Source of the DNA: Calamus simplicifolius
Taxonomy: Eukaryota > Streptophyta > Magnoliopsida > Arecales > Arecaceae
Direction: 5' to 3'
Length of the DNA: 64,000 nt
NCBI GenBank assembly: GCA_900491605.1
Contig: UESW01000047.1
Span: 62,001-126,000, forward strand
Positions 1-11,679 of the stretch are shown piece by piece. The translations under genes and the position numbers were made by a program. The notes under the pieces were generated by a model. It saw nothing but the letters and a program-made list of their open reading frames with translations, was not told the origin of the DNA and searched no databases. Numbering within the stretch: the first letter of the stretch is position 1; every line of letters begins with the position of its first letter.

Positions 1-1378
1 TACCTAAAGGCTACATTTGGTATATAGGATAGGATATAATAAAAAAGATGATAGGATAAGAGAGAGGACATGATAATATAAAAATTCTACTATCTCATAT
101 TTGGTGTAGGATAATATATTAAATCGGATTGGATAAAACTATCCTATCCTATATTTTGTGTTAGACAAGATTAGACAGGATTATAGATATATTTTACTAG
201 TTTGACCATTATATCATAAAAAAATAGTAACTAAATATTATTTATTGTTAAGGATAAAGACAAAAGAGAGAAAATAAAATAGTAGTCGGACATAATAGAA
301 ATAAAAATGACTATTTTGATGGGATAAATTATTTCTCCTTCAATGGAACTAGCAATCATGTGAGATAAAATTTTATCCTATCTTTGCGAATAACAAAATA
401 ATAAATAAGGAAAAGACTAAAAACACCCTATTCCCTTCTAATTTGTTGAGCTAAATGTGCCCAAAAGGAACTCTTAATCTTGGCTTACTTTGCAAGCTGG
501 TTCATTTAACTATGTAACCCTCCATTCCAATATAGATTGGGCTAAATGCTAAAGCTTTGAATTTAGAGGAACACCAAACTTGATGCATAAGAAAGGCTAA
601 ATAGGATCTTGAAGCAAGATCCAACATATCGAAAAGGGAAATCATGTGTTGAAATTTCAGAGGCCCTAATTTATCCATACAATCTCCAATATATGTGCTC
701 TCTCTCTTTCTCTCCCTCTCTCTTGAAATTGGATAATTTTTTGAGTCCTACAATATAGCACCATCCTGTAAGGGTGGTATATAATGAGGCCAAATTCTAT
801 TATTTGGATCTCACAATGAACTAGTCAAAACAAAATTTTCTTTTTAGGAAAGACTTCAACTAGATACATCTCTCGATCTAGGAATAATTAAATAAGTAGC
901 TAAAAGCAAAATTGATGTATAAGTTAATATCTACTGCCCATATAATTATTTTTGGTGAAAGCAAAATTGTAGAGAACCAAGAATCACCCAAAGTTATTGC
1001 TCTTCCTCTTGTTGCTTTTCAATCATTCCGTGCTTAAGATTAGCACATTGTGTCTCTAAGATCTCCTGAATTTCATCTAATGTATCATGGAAAATCTCAT
1101 CTTCATGACAATAACCATCATCAAAATATAATCATCATCATAGTAATAGTCATCATAAATACAAAAATAACTAACAAAGGGATACATAGTAGGAATGATC
1201 TACATAAATAGATTGATACAAGGTAATTGAGAAGAATAAGATGATTAAAAAATCGATAAATAGATGATCAAGAAACATTAAAGAAGACAGAAAAGAAAAG
1301 AAAAGAATAAGCTCTAGAGTATGTTAAACCTTCCCTCTAGGGGGCATATATATACTCTAATATATATTAGTTTAATAG
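1..1378. repeat. Segmental duplication, copy 1, block a
   Basis: This AT-rich non-coding sequence matches 38656-40024 at roughly 95-97 percent with small indels. It starts at the window edge, so the duplication may extend further left. The block ends at AATAG (1374-1378), which in copy 2 became the target duplication of a chromovirus. No coding sequence is recognised. The first 400 bases are rich in TATAGGATAGG-like words and could be a MITE-type element, but no clean terminal repeat or target duplication was found. Confidence 0.9.
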
Positions 1379-4144
1379 TTCATGAATAACATAGTGGTGA
1401 TGGTAGTTGAAAGTCAAATTCTCAAATTGAAGTCTTCTTGCTTTGATCTTGACGAAAGAAGTCATTTCTAGCAATAACTCCCATTTAGTGGTGGTTTTGC
1501 TTATAGCTCCTTATAGGGTGGATCTATGTGATGATGGTGGACAATTGCAAAACAACACCCTCTTAGATTCAAAAGTTGTAGGAATTTACCCCTTCTAATT
1601 TTAGAAAATCTTTTAGAAGTCGTAAAACTCCTTGTGGTTTTTATTTTTATTTTTTGGGAGGTGAGAGGAGGGTTGGCGGAGCAATTCCCATAAGGACTTC
1701 GAAGTCTTATTTTTTAGGAAGTTAAATTCAACAAATTAACTAGGGATGACAACTTTTTTCGTTTGGCTGTTTACCCAGCCGGTACCATTTTTAACGAATC
1801 GAGAAATCTTCGGTCTAAATGGCTTAACGGGTAACGAGGATTACTCGTTAACGACTAAACGGATAAACGACCCGAGAAAGGTATTCTCTGCCTTATCCCC
1901 ATTTATCCATCCCCATCCCCGTTAGCTTTAATATAATATATTTAAATTTTAATAGCTTCGCTTAATATCTTTTCTTTATTTTTAAAAAAGATATCTCTTT
2001 ATTTTTTGCTTTTTAAAATATCTTAATAGCATCCTTGGCTTGCTGTTAGCTTCTTTTAAAATTTGAATATGCTCTTTTTCTGCAGTTGTTGAAATCTTTA
2101 TTTTCTCCCTTATTAGTTGTTTTCTTTCTCACTTTTCGTTCTCTTCTTCCTTATCCAATAAAGAGGGGATTTTATTTTAATATCATTTGTAAACTCGTTT
2201 GCTTTCATTTTGAAGACTTTATTTTTACTTCTAAAAAAAAAATAGAGCACCAGATGTTTCAGCTTTCAATAAACTTGGCAAGTTAGATTGAGGGAGTGTT
2301 AATTCATAAAAAAGGGCAGTTGTTAGAAGTTAATTCAAAGAGCTTCATCAGATTTTTCTATTAGTATTTTTATATTTTTTTTAATAAATTATAAATTTAA
2401 TAAAATAATTTTATTTTTTTATAAACAGCCAAATGGGTACCTAATGGATATCTATTTACTCGGTCGAGTATCTCCATCCCCGTCCCGTTAACTATAACGG
2501 CTTAATGAGGCGGGGAACGAAAATATTTTTTCTAACGAGAACAGAGACCGATATAGGCTGTCCTAGGCCATCTCTGGGCTGTTTCCATCCCTAAAATTAA
2601 CTACCTTGTGCAACCTCTTGTTTGAATGATTAGTAGCCAACTACACTTACTCCAAATGTTCATGTACAATTTGTTTGTTAGATTTTGGTCGATGTATCAC
2701 CATTAGCCATATTGATCAATCTATATTAAGTTTATGTGCAAATATTTATAATCTACTGAGTTGCTATAAAATCCAATGGAAGGATCACATGTTCTTTGCC
2801 TAAGAATACATTCACTCACATTTTATTTTTGATAATGATACATTAATCCCTCATTTTCAATCTCTTTTCAGACCTATTCTAGCCTATCAAACTTTAAAAC
2901 TTCCAATTTTGGTTCACAAGCATGCACATTGAAGATAGCATGGTTAAGAATTAAAATGTATGCTAGCTTTTCCATGGACAAGACTTGTGTTCCTTGGTCT
3001 GCACCCCTCTCCCTGGTTTGTGTTGGCAATAGGGCCTAGGATCAAACCTAGATTAGAAAAGGTGAGATTCCCTCCACCATATATCTTACAAATACAAAGG
3101 CATATATTAGATCTTTCAATAACTTTGGATATTTTGCAAATGTTGAGTAGTATCACCTCACTCCACAAATCACATCTCATGTGCCAAGAAGGCATGATGG
3201 TACTACAACAAGTGGGATGTATGGATGGAAGTCATTTTTTGACATCAATGAAACGTGCCAAAGATTATGCATGTGTTGAGTTTTGATGGAGGGATAATAA
3301 TGAATTTGCATGTCAAGCTTAAAAATATATGGTGATATTTCATTGTATTTCTCAAAGGAGAAAAAAACACCATATCAGCATGCATGGAATTTATGATCTT
3401 GTTTTGTACTTAACTTGAGAGTTTATAATATGTCTAATAAGTTAGCTACAAACAAGGCAATAATAAAAATTCTGAAGTGCTTACTAATATTTCTAGCCAT
3501 CAGTATTATCAAACTTATGTTATTACTCTGGTTTACATGGTTTCTTGGATCATTTATTTGCACTCTACATTAAGAACTTTACTAGTTTGGCCTATTTCTA
3601 AGGTATTTTACTGTTTTAATTCTACTAATACTTTGTCTAGTCATTGGGATATATGCTTTGCTTAAATAGAATTGGTTATTCCATGGTTACCTTCTGGATT
3701 GCCATTTTTTGATCAAGATAAATTTCAACTATCTTCTTAAAAAAGATGAGATTTCAGTTGGCAGGTGACTGGAAATGAATAATGGAACCCTAGGGTCAAT
3801 GGGGCCTTCAAGTTGAATATCCAGTGAAATTTTCGATTGAAGGGTTGTGCTACTATACTGAAATATCTAATAACTTAATTTCTTATCAAGGTATCATTTA
3901 AGGGAGATTTGGTAGATAATATATAGCCTACATGTCAATCAATGCTTCTAAATGCAAATTTGGTGCTCAATTTCTTTAATCAGCTGAGGATGAGTTTCCT
4001 AGGGATTACATATATCATGATTATTTTATTTTTAATATTATATTTTATATATTATTGATTATGTTTTGTTGAGAGGAGGGGCCATGGAGGCATATGGGCA
4101 ATTAGGATATTCATAAGTGGATTTTAACTTATTTTAAGCTAAGG
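1374..4144. repeat. Segmental duplication, copy 1, block b
   Basis: This block matches 48224-51018 in copy 2. It contains a hAT-type element (1741-2593) and AT-rich sequence with no recognised gene. An open frame at 2960-3286 is kept at the same length in copy 2 but shows mostly amino-acid-changing differences, so it is not called as a gene. The block ends with TAAGG (4140-4144), the target duplication of the Tat element that interrupts this copy. Confidence 0.9.
1741..2593. mobile_element. Non-autonomous hAT-type DNA transposon, copy 1
   Basis: The ends read TAGGGATG at 1741 and CATCCCTA at 2593, inverted with respect to each other, and fit the short YARNG-type termini of hAT elements. They are flanked by an 8-bp direct repeat, AAATTAAC, at 1733-1740 and 2594-2601. 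The 8-bp duplication is diagnostic of the hAT superfamily. The roughly 850-bp body has inverted GTTTGGC/GCCAAAT-type subterminal sequence and an AT-rich centre. No transposase frame is present, so any movement needed a transposase from elsewhere. The same insertion is in copy 2 (48590-49459), so it predates the duplication. Confidence 0.85.
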
Positions 4145-4982
4145 TGTTGCTGCCAAATCACTTCCGAAGAGCGTCGAGCAGGAAAAGAGCTTCATGGGCC
4201 TTCAAGGAGATGACAAGACCGCTTCCTTTAGTCAAAAACCTGCAACAAAAGTCCCAGACTGGTGGTTCCGGCGGGGACCCTCCAATGCTATAGTTAGTGG
4301 TCTGGAGAACAGCAATAGAGATGAGAGTAGTTCAGAATCCTCCCTCTCCTCGTTGCAAGTCAGGGTCTTTTATACCTGTTTGGAAGTTCCTCTTTCTCTT
4401 CGTGGATGACCATTGAATCACGTTGTCTGTCAGAAGCGGCATCGTAAGTGGTAGGTGAGCGCATAGCTACTAGACGTGCCGTAAATAACGGTAACTGCCC
4501 GTGACCTATGGTCGTGGGCTAGTGGGCCACGTGGCCACTCTAAGCACTTGTTTGGCTGCTGAGAGCCAAGTCTAAGGTTGGTTCTGAGGTTAAAACTAAA
4601 AGTCGAGATGGAGTTGAAGCCGAATTTGATGACAAGGCTGAGGTCAAGGCCGAAGTCAGGTTTGAGGCCGAGGCCGAGGCTAATCTTGAGGCCAGGCTCG
4701 AGGCCGAGGCCAAGACTGATCTTGAGGCCAGACTCGAGGTCGAGGCTGAGGCTGAGCTCAAGGTCAGGTTCGAGGCCGAGGCTGAGGCTGATTTTGAGGC
4801 TGAGGCTGAGCTCGAGGCCAGGTTCGAGGCCGAGGCCGAAGCTGAGCTCGAGGCCAGGTTTGAGGCCAGAAATGAGGCTGAAGTTGACTCCAAGGCCGGG
4901 TCCAGCTGCCATATTATTGCTCAGCTTCGAAAATAGTGAAGTCTGTTAATCCGAAGCCTGTGGAGCGTGATCAGCCCCATCA
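4145..4982 (-). repeat. 3' LTR of the Tat element
   Basis: The LTR runs from TGTTGCTGCC to CCCCATCA and pairs with 13839-14580. At 838 bp it is about 96 bp longer than its partner because it carries more units of an internal GAGGCC-type tandem repeat. In minus-strand reading this is the downstream LTR, next to the polypurine tract at 4983-5002. Confidence 0.93.
4620..4880. repeat. GAGGCCGAG minisatellite inside the 3' LTR
   Basis: Short units of the form GAGGCCGAG, with GGCTGAG and CTCGAGGCC variants, recur in phase with multiples of three. Several frames on both strands stay open as low-complexity Arg-Pro-Leu, Ala-Ser and Gly-Leu-Glu runs. These are a by-product of the repeat and not proteins. 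The partner LTR has fewer units (about 14320-14480). Confidence 0.85.
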
Positions 4983-5002
4983 TATGCCCCCCTACCCCTG
5001 AG
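4983..5002 (-). promoter_or_regulatory. Polypurine tract of the Tat element
   Basis: On the minus strand this reads AGGGGTAGGGGGGCATA directly before the 3' LTR. A purine run here is the expected plus-strand priming site for reverse transcription and supports the minus orientation. Confidence 0.75.
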
Positions 5003-5425
5003 ATGGGTGGACATGCAATTACCAATGAAAGGGGCATAATATCACATATAGTGGCTGATCTTGGTATGCTAACGATTGCCAAGAGGGCATGTGTCCTCGA
5101 AAACCATGCTTCTTTAGTGTCGAAGTATCGGGTGCTGCAACTCCACTGCTACCTACTTTCATCGTCGGGATAGAGGAGGATTCTTCTCAGGTACAGGACT
5201 ACGAAAAGGCGGGCACATCATTATAGTGAGGTCACAGTTGTCTTTTCCTTGGTTGCACTAAAGGCAGAAATCATTATTATGGTGAGGTCACCATTGTCTT
5301 ATCATTGGTTGCGCTCCTCACCTTTTACGCTTCGGGTGGTTGCCAAAATGCTGAAGCGCCTTCTCCAGTAGCGGGCAGGCATGTGGTCAATCCAAATCAG
5401 GCGGGACGATTTGAGGCGATGAGGC

Positions 5426-5435
5426 TTTAAAAAGG
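5426..5435 (+). promoter_or_regulatory. TATA-like box of the antisense gene
   Basis: TTTAAAAAGG lies about 170 bases upstream of the first ATG (5605) of the antisense coding region, followed by a pyrimidine-rich leader. Position and sequence suit a core promoter running opposite to the retroelement. No transcript evidence is available here. Confidence 0.4.
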
Positions 5436-5604
5436 GGAGTCGTCCCTGACCTTCGTCCTTTACTTCCACCGCATCTGTTTCTGCCTAGCCTGAGTTTTTC
5501 TGAGCTTCCCTCTGCCATTACTGGTCTTGTTCCTTCTTTCCGAGCCTTTCGTCCCGATTCTCAACTTCCTGACTATTCTTTCAGGTCAGTTCATCTTTGT
5601 TCTC

Positions 5605-7890
5605 ATGGCTTCTTCATCCCTTTCTTGCTCCATTTCCGATTTTGAGGGTTATTCCCCCGATCCTTCACAACCTTCTCTATCCCTAGCACCCAGCTGGTCA
5701 TCTTCCACCGATAGGGTTCCATTGGAATAGCAACAAGTTGCCTGATGATCTCCGTCCGGGATTCGCTCGACCATCAGTCGAGCCCCTGTCCGGCGTCGAC
5801 CAGCATTCGTTGGCCCATCTTCCACCGTAAGGGAGTCCCCTGAGTGGACTGCCTCCACTATGACCGCCTAAGACATTGTTAACCTTAGGGCCAAGTATAG
5901 CCTTTCCACCGGTATCCGCCTATTCCGCCCTACTCCCGAAGATAGGGTAACTTCCTCCCATCCTAGAAAAGTCGCCTTATACGGAGCCTTCTTCAAGGCT
6001 GGGCTTCGGCTACCCTTTCATCCCTTCATCCTTAACCTTCTGGATAGATACTCCTTAGCGCCAGCGCAATTAGTTCCGAATTCCATTCGGACTATCGTTA
6101 GCTTTTTGGTGCTCTGTCACCTCCATGGGATAGAAGCTAGGATCTTCCTCTTCCGTAGCTTCTACACCCTTCGCAAACAAGCAGGGTGGTGGTCCTTTGC
6201 CCCCAAACCCACTAGGGCTCTTAAACTATACCTTCCTACATCCATTAAGGGGTGGAAAGATAGGTTTTTCTTTGCTGATGTTGAGAGGGTGAGAGGGGTC
6301 TAGGGAACGCCAAACACCGACCCAAACAAATATTCCTCCATACTTCCAAGGGACCAAGTGGCACTCAGACAGCTACTGACTGCCGACATCCCTCGCCAAG
6401 GGGAACCTTCGGCTTGCGGGCCTCATTCCTAGTGGTGAGCAGCCATGACCCTTCACCTTTTCACTCATCTCCTTTTTCTCTTTTTTTTTTTACTAAGTCC
6501 TTTTGGCTTGTGTAGACATGCTTCCACTGGTTCAAGCAGTAAGAAAGGCGGTGGCCCAGGAGAGAAGGGCCAACGCGGATGGAACCTTCACCGAAAAAAG
6601 AGCCATAGCCAAGGCAGCCAGAAAGAAGGTCGAGGCCAAAGGGGCCAAGGGGAAAGCTAGAGAGGCCGAAAGGTCAAGGAAGAGGCCTCGATCTCCATCG
6701 CCAACTCCATCTTGGTCCCCAACTCCGCTCATCCGCAAGCCTCTAGCGGACCAGGAGGCACACATCGATCTTATCGCTGACATGCCCCTGGAGGGGCCGG
6801 GGGCTGAGGTCCTGCCATCGCTGCCGCCGGTCATTCCAAAAGCGGGGGTGACCAAACCGGCCCCAGAATCGGCTCCAGAGGCTGTCCCACCAGCAAAAGA
6901 GGCAGCGGCCGAAGAGCCTCCTAGGACAACAATACCGATGGAGGAAGGGGTACCATCAGCCCCTGAGGCGATGCCCACGACTTCGGTGCCTGCCAGGACT
7001 ACAGAGGATGAAGCCACCGCAACCTCTTTCAGGTCCATCCTCGAGCACAATGGTTGCTGGGCCGAGCGGATGATGGCGCAGGTATGCACGCCCGAGTTCC
7101 AAAGATCTCTCCAAAACCAGGGGACCTCCTCCTTCTTCCGTAATGCTTTTGTAGCTCATCTTTGGGTAAGTATTTCCCCTTCACTTAAGTCTCCTTGTTT
7201 AAGAATTTCCTTGTAGCCTCTCCCTGATAGCGAGTCTTATGTAGGCGGTAAATTCCTTGGCCGCCATGAAGAATGTCCTTTCCCAGGCTGAGATTACTCT
7301 CGGCCATTCAAACAAAGAAGCTCACCAAGCTCAGGCCTGAGCAGAATAGGCCGAGAAGGCCCTGGAGGCTGCCCAAGCCGGGAGGGCCGAAGAGCAGACC
7401 CGGGCGGAGAGGGCCGAGAAGGCCTCGGAAGCGGCTCGAGCCAAGAGCTAGGCCCAGGCAGAAAGGGCCGAGAAGGCCTTGGAGGTGGTACAAGCCACTG
7501 AAGAAAATAATAAACAGATGAAGTTGGATCTCTTAATGTGCCAAAGCAGCCTGCAATCCGCCAACATTCAAAGAGGCATAGCCGAGGAGCGGGCGAAGAA
7601 TGCCGGGGAGATCACCCGCTGCTGTGCAGGCTGCCGAAGAGAGGGTGGCAGCGGCAGAGAAGAAGGTTGCTGAGGCGGTAGAGAGCTTCCGGCAGTCTAC
7701 CAACTTTGATGAAGAGCTGGCCAAGGCCACCGCCTTTGCCTACAACTTAGGCTTCCAAGATTGTAAGGATAAAGTGGGAAGAGTCTACAATCTTGAGGGT
7801 CTCAATGACTTGGAGCCGGATGAGGCCACGGAGGAAACACTAGCGGAGCATCATTCCTCCGACAATAGCTCAGCATCGGCCGAGCCGTGA
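5605..7890 (+). pseudogene. Antisense Transposase_28-type gene inside the Tat element, degraded
   Basis: This plus-strand gene runs opposite to gag-pol, between integrase and the 3' LTR. Its first part (about 5605-6303) starts with a Ser-rich leader and continues into a stretch like the family Pfam calls Transposase_28 (putative gypsy-type transposon). Around 6010-6200 it reads PFHPFILNLLDRYSLAPAQL, then LCHLHGIEARIFLFRSFY. The middle (6516-7165) is basic and then Pro/Ala-rich. The last part (7245-7890) is an Ala/Glu heptad-rich coiled coil ending in an acidic tail. Candidate GT-AG introns lie at 6435-6515 and 7166-7244. In-frame stops at 5728, about 5869, about 7342 and later, plus at least one frameshift, show it is dead. 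The role of such antisense genes is unknown; a function in retroelement biology is inference only. Confidence 0.65.
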
Positions 7891-8049
7891 ACGCTCTGTT
7901 GTATCTCTTTTTGCTTTTTATCTTTGTAAGAAAGTCTGAGTAAAGTTGGCAATTTTGTAAGCTCTTTTTACCATCAATGAAGATTTTTTTCTAAAATCCT
8001 CAGATATGCTTTGTTGTGTTGTTACTTTGCTTTCGTGGTGGCCAAGACA

Positions 8050-8345
8050 AGTTCACTCTAGAGTATAGGCCGAGGTCGAGAACATAGGCATCCGTAGCCA
8101 AAGTCCATGAATTGAGGTTGAGATCGAGGCTGACACGAGAGTGACATCTTGAGTGTAAAGCGCTGATTCAGCCTCACACTTGAATGCCGGCACGGAGGCC
8201 GGCTCGAGTGCCGACGTGGAATCGGGCTTAAGCGCCGACGCGAGTGACTTGAGTGCCGACGTGTGGTTGGGTTTGAGTGCCGATGCGGAGTCAGGCTTGA
8301 GTGCCAATGTGGAGCCGGGCTTGAGTGCCGATGCAGAGTTGGGCT
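8050..8345. repeat. Degenerate tandem repeat downstream of integrase
   Basis: Units of about 24-36 bases built on GGCTTGAGTGCCGATGTGGAGTC-like sequence recur about eight times between the integrase end and the antisense gene. Tandem repeats in the 3' untranslated region are a known habit of Tat elements such as Retand and Ogre. The open minus-strand frame across it (Ala-Leu-Lys-Pro runs) is a consequence of the repeat. Confidence 0.75.
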
Positions 8346-8476
8346 TGTGCTGAAAAAGTTTGATTACTCAAAGATGTTTTCATTAGTAAAAAGAAGTAAG
8401 CGCATTTCCAATAGACAGGCATGATCAATTGATGTCAGTGTACATTACTGTAATACTGATGGAGATTGTCCACATT

Positions 8477-9480
8477 TCAAGTGCGAGGGAGCGGCTTTCC
8501 ATCCAATCCTTCGATCCGGTATGTGCCGCGATGAAGTGCGTCGGTAACTCGATAAGGCCCTTCCCAATTGGGTGACAATTTGCCTCCTTCAGTGGGTTTG
8601 GAAACTTTAGCTCGTCTGAGGATCAGGTCTCCAGGGAGTAACGTTCTGGGACGAACTCGGGCATTATAATACTTTACAATTCTTTGGCGGTAGGCTGCCA
8701 TCTTGAGTCATGCTTGATCATGGGCCTCTTTAACAAGGTCTAGGTTGGCTCGCAACTGGCTTGGCTTGTTCTCCTCATCGTATGATTGTACCCGAAGACT
8801 AGGAGTGCCAATTTCGACCGAGATGACAGCCTCCGAACTGAACATGAGGCTAAAGGGAGTTTCTCCCATGGGGACTCGTGGCATCGTGTGATACGCCCAC
8901 AGCATATTCGGGAGCTCCTTCACCCATCTTCTTTTAAAATCATCCGGGCATGTCCTGAGCCCTTGAAGGATGGTCTAATTTGTCACTTCAGCCGCTCCAT
9001 TGGATTGAGGATGACTGACGGAAGTGAACTTCTGATGCACACCCAATTCAGCACAAAACTCTCAGAAGGGAGCATTGTCGAATTGTCGATTATTATCGGT
9101 AACAAGGGTGTGAGACAGCCCAAATCGATAAATAATAGACTTCCAAAAGAAAGTCCTCACCTTGGCTTCGGTGATTTTGGCGAGTGCTTCGGCCTCTACC
9201 TATTTGGTGAAATGGTCTATGGCAACGAGCAGAAACTTTCTCTGACCAGAGGCTGGAGGGAATGGCCCTAAGATATCCATTTCCCACTGGATGAAGGGCC
9301 ATGGAGCCGATAGGGGGCTTAGCTGAGAGGTTGGCAGCCATTGGATGTTAGCATGCCGCTGGCAGTTATCGCACTTCAAAACTAACTCGGCCGCATCTCC
9401 TCGCTTGGTAGGCCAGTAATAGCCTTGGCGTAGGGCCTTGTGCAATAGTGCTCTGCCCCCAAGTGGTTTTCGCAAATACC
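8477..9480 (-). pseudogene. Integrase region of the Tat element
   Basis: Minus-strand fragments cover integrase in order. At 9475-9200 is the zinc-binding tail and core start (YYWPTKRGDAAELVLKCDNCQRHA, then MDILGPFPP). At 8923-8708 is the core end (WAYHTMPRVPMGETPFSLMF, matching the gypsy W-YRTT-R-TGETPF block). At 8701-8477 is the C-terminal domain (PGDLILRRAKV, then NWEGPYRV, ending near PLPRT). Integrase inserts the cDNA into the chromosome. Frame is lost between the pieces, notably around 8930-9200, so no enzyme can be made. It lies directly downstream of RNase H, as in other Ty3/gypsy elements. Confidence 0.85.
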
Positions 9481-9564
9481 CTCGTGGATCTCTCGAAGGA
9501 TGTAGTCAGTGTCCGTGGAACCAACACACTTGAGGAGAGGGTGTGAGAAGGACCTTTGATACAG

Positions 9565-10270
9565 TTATCCATCAAGTACAAGGAATTTGGATGCTCTCCA
9601 TTTGAATAGTTTAGCTTTAGCTGGATCGACTGGGAGGGTGCCGTTAGTGAGGTACTGGACATAAACATCCATCCAGGAAGGATCTTGATTGACTGGCAAG
9701 GATTCTTCTACCACGTCGATACTTGGGGTTTCCTGATGTTCATCATAGGTTCTCCCCAAGGTTCCGTCGGCCGAAGTGGCTAGCTGGGACAAAGCATTAG
9801 TTCTGGTATTCTCCCTTCGGAGAATGTAGCTGATGCTGAAATGAGTGAAGGGAGATGCTTGTGATTGCACCATACTCAAGTAGCGGGACATTGTAGGATC
9901 TCGAGCCTCATATTCTCCCTTGATCTGACCAGAGACAAGCTGGGAGTTGGTGAAGACTCTTAGGCATTGCACTCCAAGCTCCCGTGCCAGCCTTATTCCT
10001 GACAGCATAGCTTCATACTCGGCTTGGTTGTTGGTAGCCGAGAAGAGAAAATAGAAGGCATACTCGGTTACTATGCCATCCAGACTTGCTAGGATGAGGC
10101 CTGCCCCGCTGCCTTAAGAATTTGATGCTCCATCTATGTGAAGGATCCAATCCTCCCCCCTTTCCTCGGTTGTAGTGTCTGAGGAGCTTGCATGAGGTTT
10201 CTCCAGCTGTTCCTCTGTCCAGGTGCATTTGACCAGAAAATCCGCCAAGATCTGGGACTTCATGGCCGAT
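9565..10270 (-). pseudogene. Second (archaeal-type) RNase H region, Tat hallmark
   Basis: About 10160 to 9570 on the minus strand reads WILHIDGASNS, a stop, then GSGAGLIL, NNQAEYEAMLSGIRLARELG, FTNSQLVSGQIKGEYEARD and RENTRTNALSQLA. The D-G-A-S-N, Q-A-E-Y-E-A and N-S-Q-L-V blocks are those of the additional RNase H that separates Tat elements from other gypsy lineages. This enzyme degrades RNA in RNA-DNA hybrids during cDNA synthesis. An in-frame TAA sits in the first motif (near 10115) and there is a frame change near 10010. It is preceded by a QILADFLVKCTW-type connector. Confidence 0.8.
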
Positions 10271-10510
10271 CTGGATCAAAACGACAGGTCAAATTCTCCT
10301 AGCTTGATGGCCCATTTTGCTAGTCGATCGGAGGTGTCAGGACGAGAGAGAATTGCCCTGAGTGGTTGATCCGTGACCACCACGATCGGGTGTGCTTGGA
10401 AGTATGGTTTGAGATGCTAGGAAGAGACAATTAGTGCAAAGATAATTTTTTGGTATTAAATACCTGATCTCTGCGTCGTGAAGCACTTTTCTTGTGTAGT
10501 AGACTGGCCT

Positions 10511-11640
10511 CTACGTCTTGTCGGCGTCGACATGGATGAGCACAGAACTCACCGCTTCGGGGGATGCAGCGAGGTAAAGAAAGAGTTCTTCTCCTCTCCT
10601 AGGCTTGGATAGCAAGGGTGGGGTGGACAAGAACTTCTTCAATCCTTCGAATGCTTCTTGATATTCCATCGTCCAGTCGAAGCTGTCAACTTTGTGCAAG
10701 GCTTTGAAGAAGGGTAGACACATTTTTTCTGACTTTGCTAGAAAATGGCTCAAGGTGGCTATCCTTCCTGTGAGCCATTGTACTTCCTTTTTGTTGCTTG
10801 GTGGTCTCATGTCGATGATGGCTTTGATCTTCTCGGGGTTAGCTTCAATTCCCCTCTATCACCATAAATCCCAGGAATTTGCTATCTGCGACTCCAAAGG
10901 CGCACTTCTGTGGGTTCAATTTTATCCGGTATCGGTGAAGGTTGTCGAAGGTTTCTGAAAGGTCAGCAACATGGTCGTCAGCACAAATTCTTTTCGTTAA
11001 AATGTCGTCCACGTACACCTCTATATTGCGCCCGATTTGGTCTTTGAAGACCTTATTCATCAACCTCTGGTATGTGGCTCCCGCATTCTTCAACCCGAAG
11101 GGCATGACCTTGTAGCAATAGATGCCCTTCTTGATCACGAAAGAAGTGGCCTCCTCATCAGCCGGGTCCATCCTTATCTGGTTGTACCTTGAGAAGGCAT
11201 CCATGAAGCTAAGGGTTTCATGGCCTGACGTGGCATCCACCAGCTAATCGATCCTGGGCTTGCGAACCATTACCACGTTGGCTAGCCAGACTAGGTAATG
11301 CGTCTCACGTATATGGCCTGCTGCAATCAATTTACTGACTTTCTTGTCCACGGCTCTTTGCCTCTCAGGAGCAAAACTCCTCTTCTTTTGCCAAACTGGT
11401 CGACTCCTTGGGTCGATGCTGAGTCTATAGGTGATGACTTTAAGCGGCACTCCTGGCATATCCGAGGCTGACCAAGTGAAGACATCCGCGTTGACCCACA
11501 AAAAGGCAAGTAGCCGATCCCTCGCTTCGGGAGGAAGAAGCATTCCAATTCGAACCGTCTTCATTGGATCCTTCCCCAGCGGGAAAGTCAGCAAACTTTC
11601 ACCCGGTTCTCCTCTCTTCTCGGAGTCTATGGGATCAAGT
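10511..11640 (-). pseudogene. Reverse transcriptase and first RNase H region, Tat element
   Basis: The minus strand encodes typical Ty3/gypsy RT blocks. ANVVMVRK lies near 11260, and FMDAFSRYNQIRMDPADEE and MPFGLKNAGATYQRLMN lie between 11210 and 11080. The catalytic YVDDI box is near 11015, and LNPQKCAFGV is near 10910. After a frame break around 10840 the thumb and RNase H start follow (FFKALHKVDSFDW, then LFLYLAASPEAVSSVLI). A stop at 11244 and later frame changes break the chain, but the catalytic aspartates are still visible. RT copies element RNA into DNA in the virus-like particle. Confidence 0.85.
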
Positions 11641-11679
11641 GGCTCAGGCATCGATGGAGCAATCGCCTTGTGAGGACTA

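Noticed and set aside
1..420. Possible MITE at the window start (TATAGGATAGG-rich), also at 38656
   Set aside because: No clear terminal inverted repeat or target duplication was found, and the left end may lie outside the window.
2960..3286. 108-residue frame kept in both duplication copies (also 49826-50152), with an 83-residue frame opposite
   Set aside because: Differences between copies include many that change the residue, no domain is recognised, and conservation of length is expected for a young duplication.
4430..4949. Three overlapping frames in the Tat LTR
   Set aside because: Low-complexity translations of the GAGGCC minisatellite, also seen in the partner LTR at 14136-14547.
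9366..9668. Second minus-strand frame overlapping integrase and RNase H
   Set aside because: It is the shadow of the gag-pol frame. Recognisable domain motifs lie in the other frames.
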